Below, one piece after another: positions 1 through 13,700 of a stretch of DNA of 64,000 bases. The translations under genes and the position numbers were made by a program. This DNA comes from Tyto alba (Eukaryota > Chordata > Aves > Strigiformes > Tytonidae): assembly GCF_018691265.1 (NCBI RefSeq), contig NW_024881313.1:3898501-3962500 (forward strand). Reading direction: 5' to 3'. A model generated the notes under the pieces. It saw only the letters and a list, made by a program, of their open reading frames with translations, was not told the origin of the DNA and searched no databases. The first letter of the stretch is position 1. Every line of letters starts with the position of its first letter.

Positions 1-1359
1 TCCACCAACTCCAGCTCTAATAGCAGCTCGAGAGGGAAAGTCCTGCTGCTGACCCTGGGTACTCTGGGGGGAAGAACTGAAAAAAAAGTCTTTGGACCAA
101 ACTTGAATTGCAGGCAGGGGCCATATGAGACAACTTGGCTTTCAGATTGTCAGCTTCTTTTAAGTGCAGCTCCCAGTCTCAATGTCCAGAGATGAAGGGG
201 AAGCCAAAATCAGTGAGATGGTCACAGGCTTTCCGTGCTTCTTCTGGCTTGGTTTACAGTCGAACAAATGCATTCTGCAGTAGAACAAAAGCACACAGAA
301 TTCCAAAGCCTGCACGAGTTATCTTCGGATGTAATGCTGAATTAGCCCCGAAGCATAAGCCTGCACAGCATGATTAGATGGTGCTTTCAGCATCAGCTAA
401 CTGACGTATGCTAGAGAGGATGCTGAAGCTTTGGTGCAGTTAATGGATCAAGACAGGGAGGCCACGGAGCTGCTTCCACAGATCATTACAACAGTTCACT
501 GGCTGCTAATCCAGCACCTCCCTGTTGCAAAACAAACCAGTTCTTGTATAGTTCACTTTTTTTTCTCACAGTGTGTTGCTTCTGGCAGAAAAAAACACCC
601 CTCACTTGAGCCACAGTGTGGTCAAACTTATAGAAATGGCTTTACCACTCCAGCAGTGTGAAAGAATTATATGTGATTTTTGAAACAAATGTCTTCAGTC
701 TGTTAAGATTTTAAAGTCACTTTGGTAAGAACGAACAACACTCAGTGCATCGTTTTAAGCTGTAATAAGACTTACTGGCCTGTTTTAGAAGGCTTGAAAG
801 GAGGTACATTGTTTCTATGCTTAGCTTTCTCCAATCGTTTTATAAGGTATTTCTTCAGTTTAGAAGTAGAAAGATGCCTTTGGTAACTCCTGGTCCCAAG
901 CTCCAGCTGCATTTGAGATAGAAACTGTGTTTTTCCAGCTCATCTATCACTAGTAATAAGATTTCTGCAAGCTGAAAGATACCTGTGGAGCCCTATTGAC
1001 CCTACTGGGACCAAGCACAGCTTACTCAGGATTTCTGCCTGTGAAGTAACATTGACACTGTCTACTTACAAATGCTGGTGAGCAGTCTGTCCAGACTCAG
1101 CGGTGGATAAAATAACTGAAGGTATTGCTGTTTGGCTTGATAAGAGATGTAATTCCTTAAAAAGAGTTTCTTGGGGATTAAAGAGGAATGCCAATTATGT
1201 ATGTGAAGAAACTGAGGTTGCAAAAATTAGAATAAAAGCAGATGTGTCTACATTGCTGTATATTTCACTGGGCCTACCATAGAAGAGCATCTTTGTTCAT
1301 GGGATGCCAGGTGGTATTTGTCTCCAGAAAAGCTTTCTTTTTTTTAACTGTGCTGGAAC
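1..1359. other. Intergenic DNA, nothing recognised
   Basis: Unique, moderately AT-rich sequence. The short ORFs at 135-377 and 431-661 lack any family resemblance or splice context and are most likely chance. Confidence 0.6.
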
Positions 1360-1790
1360 CACCGGGCACCTGGCAGCTCCCCGGAGGAGCCAGAGCTTAC
1401 GCCGACGGCAAGAGAGCATCTGCAGGGTACCCCCGGCCCTTCAGACGAGCTGTGGCTGCAGTAAAATCCCGTGAGCCCCGTGTGGTTTGCGCGGGGTGCG
1501 CAGCGCGGCTCGGCTCCCCACCCGCGGGCAGCTAGTACCACCCAGTGGTGCTGGGGATCACTGCAGCTGCCATCCAAGTGGCCTGTACCGCCCGAAAATG
1601 CCCTGGTTGGCATTCTGAGGATTTGCATTCTTGCAAATTCTTGGCAGCGGACGAAGCGGCGAGAAACGAGGCGCTAAAGAAGTGGTCGAAGCTCGCTGAT
1701 GCCGAATGTCCCCGCCCAGGGCTGGGAGCAAGAAAACAGCGGAGGGTCACAAAAATAATGCGGTGTTACCTCCTTCGGGTGCCAGTGGAT
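1360..1790. promoter_or_regulatory. Small CpG-rich patch
   Basis: About 400 bp with some 30 or more CpGs by eye, including GCGCAGCGCGGCTCGGCTCC, CCCGCGGG and GCGGACGAAGCGGCGAG, in an otherwise CpG-poor region. It could be a minor CpG island or a GC-biased patch. No recognisable exon or repeat is associated. ORFs across it match no family I know. Confidence 0.45.
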
Positions 1791-2038
1791 TGCTTGTGTT
1801 TGAGGCGTTCCAAGCTGGTTTGCTCTGGTTCTGCCAATAATTCTGCAAAACAACGCGTGTGGACTCACTTGCAAACTACAGGTGTCTGGATACCCACAAA
1901 TTGCACGCGGCCTCAAAAAGGTTGTGATGCTGTCAGTGATTACAGCTTCTGTGTAAACGGGAAAGGAAAACATTACTTAATGTATGGAAGGCTACAACAG
2001 CATTTCAAAGATTGTTCAATTGCTGTTAAACCCTCTTA

Positions 2039-2072
2039 ATATATATATATATATTTTTTTTTTCCCCCCCCC
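2039..2072. repeat. Composite (AT)8-T9-C9 tract
   Basis: AT dinucleotides pass directly into a T run and then a C run. Similar AT-to-T tracts are at 49979-50012 and 61761-61788 (A-to-AT). Confidence 0.95.
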
Positions 2073-5000
2073 ATGGAGTTATAAAAAATGGAGAAAATCA
2101 TTGATAAATCTTGCAAGAATGAAAAATAGTAATTCTTACAAGAATGACCATAAGTTGTAGTTGCCATATTGTCATTAACTGCATTATTCCGTTGATTAAT
2201 ATTAGAGTCACAGAGCTTAATTCTGTATTATTCTTACAGGAAGCCTTTAAGTCTGAATCTATTTTGCCCATTATTTAAATGTGCCAGAGGAAAAAGTATG
2301 TTTCAAAAGTATAATTATTTGTTTCCTATACAGATTCTGAATAGAAAATCTTGAATCCAACAGGTGGTTTTCATGAAACTCTAAAAAAACTGGCAGCAAA
2401 AATTACAAAAAGCCCCCTTTAGCCTAGTGTATTCATCATGATTAGTTAGTGTGTGTGAACTGTGAAAATGAAACCAGAAACAAAGCTAAAGTAGAAAGGA
2501 AATGTACTATAGACAGTGAAAAATACTTAACATAGCAGTTTCTCCCCCCTTTTGTATCTTCATTTTGCAAAGTCTAAAGTCTTCCTAGTCACTTATAAAA
2601 ACAGCCAATTAAAAATACTTTATTTCATCAACGCCTTAATTACAATCTAAACCTTTTAGACTTGAACTAAAGATGCAGAGCCTGGACAGTGCCAGAGAAA
2701 GCACTTGAGATCTCTGTGTGGCAGCAGGGTGGTGGTTTAGATGATCTAATAAGGTTTTTTCATCTATAACTTTTAGCAGTTTCATGATTTATTTTTGTAA
2801 AAATATCAGAGCTTATTTATGCCCCCACCCTGTCACTAGGGACATGTGCTGACACGTAGAGTTCTGGAAGACACTGTGCATTTCGTCAGGCTTTTAGTCC
2901 AAATTTCAATACCAGGCCTGGTCCTGAAATATTTTAACCTGATCCACGGTGTTATACTTTAACTTTCTAGTTTGTCAGATTAAAACCAAACAAAACAAAA
3001 AACAATCTAAGCAGAAGGAGAGATTCATCCACTACACCAGAACAGAAGATACCTGTAAACTACTTTTTTTTTTTTTTTTTAATATGGAACTGTTGAGCTG
3101 AAATTATTATATGCTAGAGATAACATTTGATGTTTATTTTAAGTATGCAATTAACAGCCTGTTCCTTTCAATATACCAAAATCTATTGACTCCCCTAAGA
3201 ATGGCAGTAATCTCCTTTGGTTTTTACTGATGCATTCCTGCTTTTGTGCTATAGTTAAGAGATGCTCGTTTCAGAGCTTGGACTGATATTTCAGCAGCTC
3301 ACCACAGGGGAGCTCGAAGCTTTACAGGGGACTTCCACCAGTGCTGAACAAACGCTCCATGCAGCATATTCCCACCATAACTAGGTTAAACAGACAGTTA
3401 GTAAGAGACTTGCTTAAAACCTACTTTATTGTTACTCTTATAGGTTTTTTGGTCCTACACTGTAGTGTAAATCCAGGTGGAGTTATCCTGTTCAGCCTTT
3501 AAACAGGTGGGAATTAGGAATGTGGGAACATGGGAGTCTCTACGGATTTTGTATGCTGCTATTTTTGGAGTATTATGTGTATTTGCAAGCTGTGTAACAA
3601 ACTGCTATCAAGGCCAGCAAGTTAGAAAGGTTGTGAAATTTCATAATTTTACTGTTTGGGGATCTTTTTTTCCCTTTGAGATTGCTAGCTCATAGCCCAC
3701 AATAATCCACAGCTGGATTTTTTTTTTTTTTTTTAAGTAGCAAGGGATGTCTCTTACAATTCCTAGTAAATCATTTCACCTGTTACTGTAGATGAGTCCT
3801 TCCCCTTTTCTGTACCTTCACTGTTTATCTGTGGTTTAGCTCCTTCCTTGCCACCAATATCTGTGGAGAAAAACAGGTCTGGGAACTGAGCTGGCTGATG
3901 AGTAAACCAATAAAAGATGGGGAGCTTTCAGCTGGATCAATTCCACAGAGCCACCTTGTCATGAGAGGTGGTGAGGGCAAGCAGCACAAAGAGGGGTGAG
4001 GGAGGGAAACATCTCTGCAGCAGGATGGACTAAGGCAAATACTGAATCACAACCCTGCCTTAAATAACACAGGACAGGTTTTAGTCCAAAAAAGAAATCT
4101 TTTTTGTTTCCATTTCATGCTAATTTGCATGCCGAAACTTCTTAAAACTTCATCCTTACAACTCATTAACTCTTTCAAGTCTTCTCACCCCTTTGTCCAT
4201 CTACTTTAACTGTGCTCTGGGGGTCATAAAGTCCAGTGCCCTCTCAAGTCCTCTTTGTGTTGCTTTTAAATAAGTCCTTTGTATATTCATTTATAAATGC
4301 TTATTTTGGTAACTATGTGCACAGAAGATTACCCAGTTCCTCACTTCAGTGATGGAAATAAGATTGATTGCACTAAATGTCAACATGGGCTGCCAGGCTA
4401 GGGAGGCTGCCACAGGAGGCCCCTGTGAAACTTCGTTTAACTTTGATGAGAACAGAGCTTGGGACTAAAATGGCTGATGCAAATGGCAAGGACCACTATC
4501 CCTGGAAAGGGTATTATAACCCCTTGGGGGGTAAGCAAGTGAGGGCAGCTTTTTGCAATAGTTGCCATAAAATGACTAAAATATGCATTTTTCCTTCTTC
4601 CCACAATAAATGCCCTGGGGTTTGAGCCGTGTTATTCCTTAAGAGAATTTTTTCCTTCTCACCCAGATATTATTATTCCCATTGGCTTTAGCTGAATCAT
4701 TTGGGCAAGCCAGAACTGCAGGATTTGAGCCTTTTTGGCATGTATAATGCACATTTAATAACATGACATAATTTTAAGGCACTTCACAGATGTTAGTGAA
4801 GCCTCCTGCCACCTTGATGAAGTTAATGGGTGTGATAACTTGGGAAAGGGTGAGGAACAAGGACCAGGACTGAAGTTTAATGCTCCAGAAGTGACTTTCC
4901 ATAGCCCTTCCTAGGAAGCCACCTCCCTGCTTTTGCCGTGTCCTGTCTGGGTTCCCCATGTCCTTCTCCTTTCACCTCCCATATCTGCTTGCTCACTCTC

Positions 5001-5185
5001 CCAGCCCTGCCCTTGGTGGTGGTGCTGTGGGTGATGCAGGTGTCTCCTGCCACAGACTCAAACTGTCTCCAATTTGTGGATAATGAAAAATGATAGCTTT
5101 GGGTCAGCAGGTCATGCCTTTGACTAAATTAGTAGTTGTAAGTGTTTCACGTGTGTGGGGGGAAAAAAAGAGATATGACTTATGC

Positions 5186-5207
5186 CTGTTGTTACCAGTA
5201 ACAACAG
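5186..5207. repeat. Perfect 10-bp stem palindrome with 2-nt loop
   Basis: CTGTTGTTAC, CA, GTAACAACAG: both arms are perfect. It could form a small hairpin or be a dimeric binding site. No flanking mobile element is seen. Confidence 0.9.
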
Positions 5208-6279
5208 TTCTTGAAACACCTTAAAATATTAGAAGAATTTTCATCGCTTAGGTTTACTGTATTCCAGTTTTCCATTGTTTACACATACAAATATATTAAT
5301 CGGATTTATTTTAACTCATTTTTCAGTTCATCTCACAGAATGATACAGCGTTGCTGGGACACAAAATACTTTTCATGCACTGCTTTCTGGAGATACTGAT
5401 TTTGTTTTCATTTCTAACTTGGAAACATTTCTGTGGGGTATGGGTTTAGATTGTCTTCAATTTTATGAAAATAAGTGTTTTGCAGGTAAATTAAACCTGT
5501 TAGTTTTGCTTTAAAATAATTTCCATCATTCCCAACCTGGTGAAACTTTCGTGGGGGGTTTATTGACTGCCCAGGAGTCATAATCCAGGCTTGTGCTTAC
5601 ACGTGACAGATTCAATAGGCTAACTGCTGTCTTTTTTAGTTTTCGTTTTAGTGTGATTTTTGTTAATTGGATGGACTCATTTAGTGCTGTTTTCTGTTAC
5701 CATTACAGTCCTTGCTATGCGTACCATAACTATACTTGCTTCGTAGGCCCTGGGTAATAGCCCCACGCTTTATCGCTTTGACCTGGGGGTTTTTGTGTGT
5801 TTTCCTTTTTGATATGGCGAGGCATTTCTATCCCTTTCTCACAGGTTGGTTATTATGATTATTACCAAGGAAGTGGTGACATGACCACTAAATCAAGTTC
5901 CTGTCCAAGGCAAATGGTCACAGACAATACATTTGGAGTCTCCATGCCTCTCCTACTCTTAGTTTCCCCAAAGAACAGAAAGGGCATGAAGATGTCATAA
6001 ATACCCTTACTAATTCTTATTAAAAAGAGGAAGAAGCACGTAATGAATCAGTTTTGAAACTACAGCTGGTGCAAAAATAGAACAAGATACAAGCCTGTTC
6101 CTATTGTAGAGGTTGTGATTTGATCCGAGGGGCTATGTATGCCTGTGTCCTGTCTGATGAGAAGGGAAGGTGTGAGAATCCAGCATCGGCAGGAGTGGGA
6201 TGACTTTCCTCCCTCATTAGAGTTAGCCTGCTTGAGGCTTAACCTCAGAAGTGTGAGTTTTCATGTCCCATCCAAAGTT

Positions 6280-6297
6280 ATCATCATTAATGATGAT
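6280..6297. repeat. Perfect 18-bp palindrome
   Basis: ATCATCATTAATGATGAT, self-complementary over its full length, with two homeodomain-type ATTA cores back to back. Confidence 0.9.
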
Positions 6298-8318
6298 TTA
6301 TCCTCATGAATATTTGCTTCATTTTTGACTCTTGCTAAGTTCATGGCCTTGACAGCTTCCCATTGCGGTGAATGCTGAAGCCTGTTTGCACATCATGCGG
6401 AAAGGTGTTTTCTTCTGCCAGCTCAGAGTTTTGTCAACACTTAACTTCGACTGAATGACTCCTTGAGTTCATGTTATGAAAGAGATTAGGAACTTCTCTT
6501 TGGCCTCTGTTCCATGAATAATGCATTATTTCATATAGTGTTTCAATGTCTCTTTTTTTTCTTGTCCTCTAAGATGCTGCTTCACAGCATTAAGTCCCAA
6601 CTCTCCTGCAACTCTAGTACACGAGGCTTTTTTGTTTTAATTCACATAGAGGAGCCAAGTCTATTAGTCTCTGACACTGGTCAACAGTAGATGCCTGGGG
6701 GAGAGTTTAAGGAGAGCAAAACATGTAGTGATGCTTCTCTGACAGACTCTCTCAGTCTGCAGCTGTTCATGCTCAGGGATTGCCTGGACCCAAGATGTTA
6801 GTTGTAGATTTTTCTCCATAAATTTGAACTCCAAAATGACATAGATCATTTTGGACATAGCACAGTCCTATGGCTTAAGAATATATTGAATTAAAAAGTA
6901 TTTCCTCTTACTTATCTGAACCTGCTGCCTGCTTGGATCTTTAGATAGCTTTTAGTTCTTGGATTAGAAGAAAATGAACAATTTTCCCCTTTTTACCTTA
7001 TTCTCGTCACTAATGATTTCAGTAACCTGTAGCATACCACTTTGCAGTCAGGTCTGGAGATTCTGCCTCTCCAGTCATCACTGATATGACAGCTGTACCT
7101 TAGCATCAATCACCACTGTTGTCTTTTCCACACCTTTTCTAGGTCTTCTATAATTTCTTAGGTGGAGCAGAATCAGAACTGCACAGCGATATTAATTTTC
7201 TAGGTGCAGCACTGGAGTGTTCTCCATTTTATTTTTTCCCTCCTTCCTTCTATTTAATGTAATATGGTCTGCTTTTCTTAACTGGCACATTTTCATACAG
7301 CTATTTTAACTTCAAAATCTCTTTCCTGAATAGATGTGAGCTGTTCAGAAGCCTCCACCACGTACATAATATACAAGCGATGGCTGGTTTTCCTGACTGT
7401 ATTCCCTGTGAATGTCATCTTACCATTTTCTTTACCCAGTTAGTATCTTCTGATGTTTCTTCAGTTCTTCCCAGTTGTCCTTTATTCTTACAATCCTCGA
7501 CAATTTTGCTGCCTTGCTACCCAACCCCATTTCTACATTTTTAGGAATTTGAACAGCATGGCTCCCAGCACCGGACTCTATCAGAGTATTTGATGTTCTC
7601 CTTCTATTGAGAAACTTCAGTATTTTTTCTTACTCTCTGGAGAGAACTTCTCTCTCGCTCCATGTCAGTTTAGCTCCTTCTCCAGTCTTTGCTGAGAGAC
7701 CTTGTCTAACATCTTTCAGAAATTCAGGCAAACAATCAACTGTAGCTTCCTTGATCATGGGCTGGCTGGTTTGTTTAAGGAACTCTAATATCTTTGTGAG
7801 GTATCAGAGACTTTTCTTCCTATTCCCTGTGGAATTGTTCAGCTGTTCATAATATTCCTTAGACATAACTTTACTGCATCTACCACTGAAGCTTTTTGCA
7901 TACTTCTTCAAACCACAAAATTGACACTTTACAGAGTGAATGGACTCCGTATGGCTGTTGACTGGGACAGTCAGGTTTCTCCTTCTCCTTTAGAAGCAAT
8001 GAGTTCCCTTCCTCTCTTGGCCAGGGCATTATTCTATATTTCAGAGTCTTGCTTACATCTTCTTCAGAGTGTCTCTAGGAAAACTGCCTTTGGATTCAAC
8101 TCATAAGTGTCCTATTACTAAAATTCCTTATTGCTTAGCATTTGGGATGTTGCTGTATGAAGCAAATATATATGCCCAAAGAGGCATATTAGTTTGAAAG
8201 AATAAGGCAGTACCAAGCAGATCAGTCTATAGTTGAGCTTAAACCAAAGAGAGCTTTTTCTGCTAATTAGATTTTTTTTTTTTAATGAAAAGTAAAAGGC
8301 CTGTTGGTGAAATATTGG

Positions 8319-8342
8319 ATTATTCTGGTTTCCCAGAATAAT
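8319..8342. repeat. Perfect 10-bp inverted repeat with 4-nt loop
   Basis: ATTATTCTGG, TTTC, CCAGAATAAT. The centre also includes a STAT-type TTCCCAGAA. No RNA gene family is recognised. Confidence 0.9.
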
Positions 8343-10691
8343 GAAGCAAGTTGAACTAGGAGTGAAATTTGGACATGGTCAACAAGATCAGGAGAGCGCA
8401 GCTATTTTCATTCTGTACAACAAAGAGGCAGTGACATCCTTTAAGCTATTTATACTGAAAAATTCACCTAGTTTGGTTCCATAATATCCCTGCTCCTTTT
8501 CCCTATGAAATTGCTGTCTGTGCAGTCCCAACACTTGAGCCCAGTAAAATGGCCATGTTTCACGTGCCTGTGGGAGGGGTATGAGAGCTAAGGGACATCT
8601 AAAAGAATTACAGCAGGTTAGTGTAAAACTGAGGAATTCCTCAGACAACATTTTGGCACTGGGGAGGATTATGTCATTTACCCAGGGGTCGGATTTAGCT
8701 TTAGCACTTCTCATTGTTTCCATTTGCTGCAATCTTCAGAGGAGAGACTATGGTTATATATCACCAGACTAATTCTCACACTTTTCCAAGAAAACAGATC
8801 TAAATGGGTAGAACAAACCCAGGCCCTTAATGTCTTTCCCTCCTCAAGTTTGCAGCTAACCTTTGTGAGTTCATGTTTGCGCGCATAATGTTCAGCAAAA
8901 ATATGTGAGCTGTCTCCAGACTTTCTGGGCCATTTAGGATGAATAACCGTAGCTATTCTTGGAAAAAAAAACTTGTGGCACGGCCAGTGTAGCCCTCTAA
9001 ACGTCCATCAGCGGGTGAGATTGTTTGAGTGCTGTCAATGGGATTCTGTGCAGGCGAGGGGGGCTGCCACACTGAGCCCATTGTGGGACCCAGGCCTTCC
9101 CCCTCTTGCAGGATCAGATCTATTTGGGGACCAGGCACTTAACTCAGTCCAGTTTGCAGGAGGTAATGAATAACCTCTCATCCTGCTCTTTAAGGCCCCC
9201 TTTAGAAGATGTTTTTTCTGAAGTTTCAATGTAATGTCTGGAGGGGGGGACGGGGAAATATCCATAATCGGTTGCCTGAGTTTTATTTTTATCAAGTGTT
9301 AGGAGTGGGGGAAGGAATGCTACGAACCTAAATCTGGTCCCTTCATCAGGCTGATCTACACAACTGTGAGTACAAATATGGGCTGTCTCCTCGTTGTTCA
9401 GATGAACCCCATGCTCTGAATATGCCTTGGAGGGAAAAGAAAAAGGCTTCTTATTTTAACCTCCATTCCATCACACTCACTAGTTGCTGTATTTCAAACT
9501 TTCATGCAAGAACATCTAGAGTTGTCTGAAGATATGCAGATAAACTGCATTCACAAATAATAACAATAATTTATTTTAAAAATCAAATCTCTCTCTTTGT
9601 GAGTGATGGAGAGACACTGAATCTTTAATTTCCACCCTGAAAGGCTATACATCCCTTGAATGAGGGTTTCTTTACACAAAGAAACACAGCACAAAGAAGT
9701 TACAAGGAAAAAGAAGGGAGGAAAATGCAGGCCAATTATGCTCTAGCTCTGGAGTGTTGCTGCCAAGGCTATTTATTTTCACAGACAGTGTTAATTTTGT
9801 ATGCACACACACAGCTTTGCTTGCTGATACCACAGTGAATTTCAGTTTTGGAGAAAGCTCCGGTTCTTGTCACCCTTAATTTCACCTCCCCACTTACTGG
9901 ATACGAGGACGTTTTTGACCAGAGATCTCCAGGTTCTTTTCTTACATCTAAAAAGGTTTGCAGGTGACCCTAACGAAATCCTTCCTGAAACAGCCAAATA
10001 GGTCAAATGGAGTTGAAGCCTTTCCTCTGGGTAAGACATAGGCAAAACAATCTCTCTGAATTAAGGTGTCAGGTGAGGATGAAGTCTCAAAGGCGGGCCA
10101 CTGAGATGATGGTGACATGGCATGATGGCCTGGCATCTTCTCACCACCTGACTCCCTACCCATACTTTTCCGATAACTGCAGAAATAACCTAGCTAAATA
10201 ATGCCATATGTGACTTCTAAGTGAATCATTCTGTAGAGCATGCCCTGAACCTCTCACCCCCTCACTAGAAAATCGGTTTTTGCACTTGTGGTACAAAAAT
10301 TGAAAAGGACCTTAGCAGTTTGAATCTGGCATTGTGTTTTTCAGCTACAGCAGATGCTAACTGGCAAGGCATAATACTGACAATCCAAGAGTGAAGGTAC
10401 AATACATGCAGCTTTACTGCAAGGATTCATTCACTAGTCAGTCTCTCTTGGAAGGCACTCTTATACATGCAGGATTATTCATAATTCTTTTATCCTTTGT
10501 TATAAGGCATTCTCTCTTGTTATGATGGTATCCAGCCTTCTGTGATTTAAAGATCTTTGTGACGTGAGAATGGGAAAAGCAGAGTCATGTATTTATTTAA
10601 CTTAGTTTCTGTTTGAGCTTGACTGCTTTAAGTGAAAAATTAAAACACTGTTAAATTTGGAGGGAAGACAGCAAAACATCCGTTAAAGCTC

Positions 10692-10709
10692 AACTTTGTA
10701 AACAAAGTT
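10692..10709. repeat. Inverted repeat centred on a forkhead-type site
   Basis: AACTTTGT, AA, ACAAAGTT: 8-bp perfect arms. The centre reads TGTAAACA, the forkhead consensus, and both arms contain CTTTGT/ACAAAG, the TCF/SOX-type core. Confidence 0.85.
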
Positions 10710-13700
10710 TATCTGCATAAATAATTGCACTGGATTTTATGTTAATTAAAACTTTTGTGCCTTCAGTACACTAATTGAGGTGTGGAATGTCTCATTCTCC
10801 AGCCTCTTTTGCAGGGAGAACTGCAGGTGCTCAGCATTTTTGAAAAGTAGGCCAGTATGGTGCAGCCAGAATCAGAAGCCTCTTTGAAATGCCTGTTTCT
10901 GTTTGCTAAACAAAGCTCTTACTTTAATCATGGTCTCTCAATAAATTTATCCTTGGGCTTTCCTTAAAAACTCAATGAGGCCAACAGAAAATTCTTATGG
11001 AACCCTACTGAGGGACAGTGAGGTGAGGAATAGTATAGGTATCTACTAATGCATCATAAAGATGTAATTTTGCCCTTTCTAATAAATTTACATTCTTTAG
11101 CAGAGTCTCCAAAATGTCAGTTGAACACGACGTGTGTGTTTGGGAAGCTATTGCTTCTTTTCACAGGAACCACACCAAAGCTTGGGCCACCAAATAAAGT
11201 TTTTGGTTTTAACTTTCTTCTGGTGTGACAGTGTTTCAGTTTGGGAAATGGGATTTCACAACATATGAATTTCACAAATGGAGTTCACCAGGATTTAGGC
11301 AATTCTAAAACTGAGGGATTATTTGGGACTTGTCTTTGAAATGTAGAAAATTTCATGAATTCCATGATAGTCATAGACAGGAATGGTGAGACGGTTTGGC
11401 TAGAACCTGGGTGTGTGTGCGCGCGCTATCATTTGCTGTTATTTTTAATTGAATCCCATTGTTACTCTTCAAAGAAATAGTAAATAATTGCTACGGTTAG
11501 AATTTGTCTGAAAATTAGGATTAGCATGGTTTATACGCTTGCAAAAATCTCAATGGAATACTTCATATCCACATATCCTGTATACATCTGATATATTCAA
11601 AACCTCTTCGGCTACACGATGCCCTTATGACACTAAATTGTTACAATGGTTCTATGTTGTTTTATAACTGTACCACTGAGATAATAGGTGTCTTGTCTTG
11701 AGATTTCTTGGGCATTTCTTACAGTGAAATGGCAGCCAGTCTCTTAATCTTGAACCACTGGTGAGATCTGATCATCTAGTCAAGGTTCGGTGTGATCTGA
11801 ATTATTAGAGCATATTCAATGGTTTCTTTAAATGTGAAAGATGTTTCTGAATTTCTGTTCTCTGTGTTGCCTTTGAAGCTTCATGATTAAACACTGCTTC
11901 AGACATCAAGCCTCTGTGCTGAAGAACACTGGTTCATAAGAGTGCATTGCTGTCAAGGCACTGTAAATAAAAGCTCAAAAAGTCAGGTTGTGTTTCAGTA
12001 ATATTTATCTAACTTTAGCTTGATGGAAAGCAATTAAATAATTTATGTAATTTATACAAATGATGTTAAATAAAGTGTGGTTCAGTAAAACCGAAGACAT
12101 TTATAGTACAAAATTTGTGATGCCATATGGAACATTATCTTATCTAGACACCTTATCTAACTTCTCTAAACACTGCGCTAACTATAAATAAAATTGTGGA
12201 AACACATTAGATCTTACCTTTCTTACTCTTCCAATAGGAGTCTGTTGTAGTTTTTTTCTTTCCTTTTCAACTTTTGTTATGAATTGAGATGGGGAATTTC
12301 TTTTGAAAATCCCACCTCCTTTGCTTGCCAAATTAAAGAAAATCACGTCCTTTTTCAACGGTTTGAAACATACATGACAAATTGTTCATAGGGAGCAGAG
12401 GTATCGTGCAATGTACTTAGCTCATGTAAAAGGTATGAAGTGACCTCACAGCCACCATGAAGTCAATGACAGGGCTGCAGTGGACACCATGAGAGCCAAG
12501 CTGTCTATCTTTTGTGGTTTTATCTTCTGATTTCCATGTGAGTAAATGAACTATATCCCAGCTGGCAGCAGCGGCCAACTGCTGCCTCCTTGACTGTACA
12601 GGGAGAGGGAAAACACTGCCTTTTGAATCCACCTTGTCCATCTGCAAGGTGATGGCTGCTGTAAGCTGTCTGTATCAAGATAACAACCTCAGAAAGTCTG
12701 GGTGCCCAGCTGAGCTGCAACCACACCCTGCTCCGGGGAGTAAATTTGGGATATGGTGCTGGGAATAGAGAGGAGCTATGGTGGCTTGTGTGTGAAAGGA
12801 AGGGAGGAATTAGTGGCATGATGGGAAATACACACCAAAACAAACAAGTTGGTCTTGATAAATAAATACACTCCACTCAGGTGAGAAATAAACTCTTCAT
12901 CATCCAAATTTGAAATGGGAGAGCTCTGTATTTGTGCCTCTCTGTATCACATGAAGAGTATATGGATAAGAGGGGATTCTTTGAGGTTGATAACCTATGG
13001 CTCCCTAGCACCGTACATTTAATTTTATTGGCTTTTGGGTCAGTCAAAGGTGACAAGAACCATGAAAAGCTCCTCTTCAAAGCTACACCTGCCAGCCTGG
13101 AAATCTGGAAGCTGCAAGTCAGTCACAGAATGGCTGAGGGAGGTATATGGTTTTTCCCACAAACAGGGTTCAAGACTAAGTCTCAGTTAAGCAGTGACTG
13201 AAAATTGTCACCTCTTTCAAGTGGTTTAAACAACTCAGTGATCGTTCTTCTGTTATGAATGATGTGACGTTCACAACCCAGAAGACCACCACCTCATCTT
13301 TCCATGGACTTGGAGAGAGGTATCGTGTGGCAGGCAGGAACACTGAACAAGTCTTTCTGCTTCCTAGACTGAGATATTTACATTCACCCTGCATCATACT
13401 TACTCTTCTACATCCATGTGAAACCAATGCAGATGAGATGTGCTGCACTCCTCTTTTTGTTCGCAGCCTGTTATAATGTGAATGCTCACCTGGTGCTGGT
13501 AGGAATGGCTCAGAGCAGAATTGGACAGAGCCATCAGCATCGCTCGAGGCACTTTGGCGGGACAGCCTCTTCCCGTTATTTTCTAGACAGAAACTCTCAT
13601 AGCGATAACAAACTTCATACTTCAGGGCAATCATTCAAATTTCTGAACTTTCTGGATTCTGAGAGTTTGTACCATTTTTTTATATCATGATATGTGCAGT

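Noticed and set aside
1545..2039. 164-residue plus-strand ORF across the left CpG patch
   Set aside because: No recognisable domain, no splice or promoter context, and its length is explained by the CpG-rich, stop-poor first half.
13113..13150. TCACAGAATGGCTGAGGGAG as a CR1 3' end
   Set aside because: Match ends after about 20 bp and no further CR1 sequence follows.
13176..13634. 152-residue minus-strand ORF
   Set aside because: No known domain, no exon-like borders; within the range expected by chance in 64 kb.
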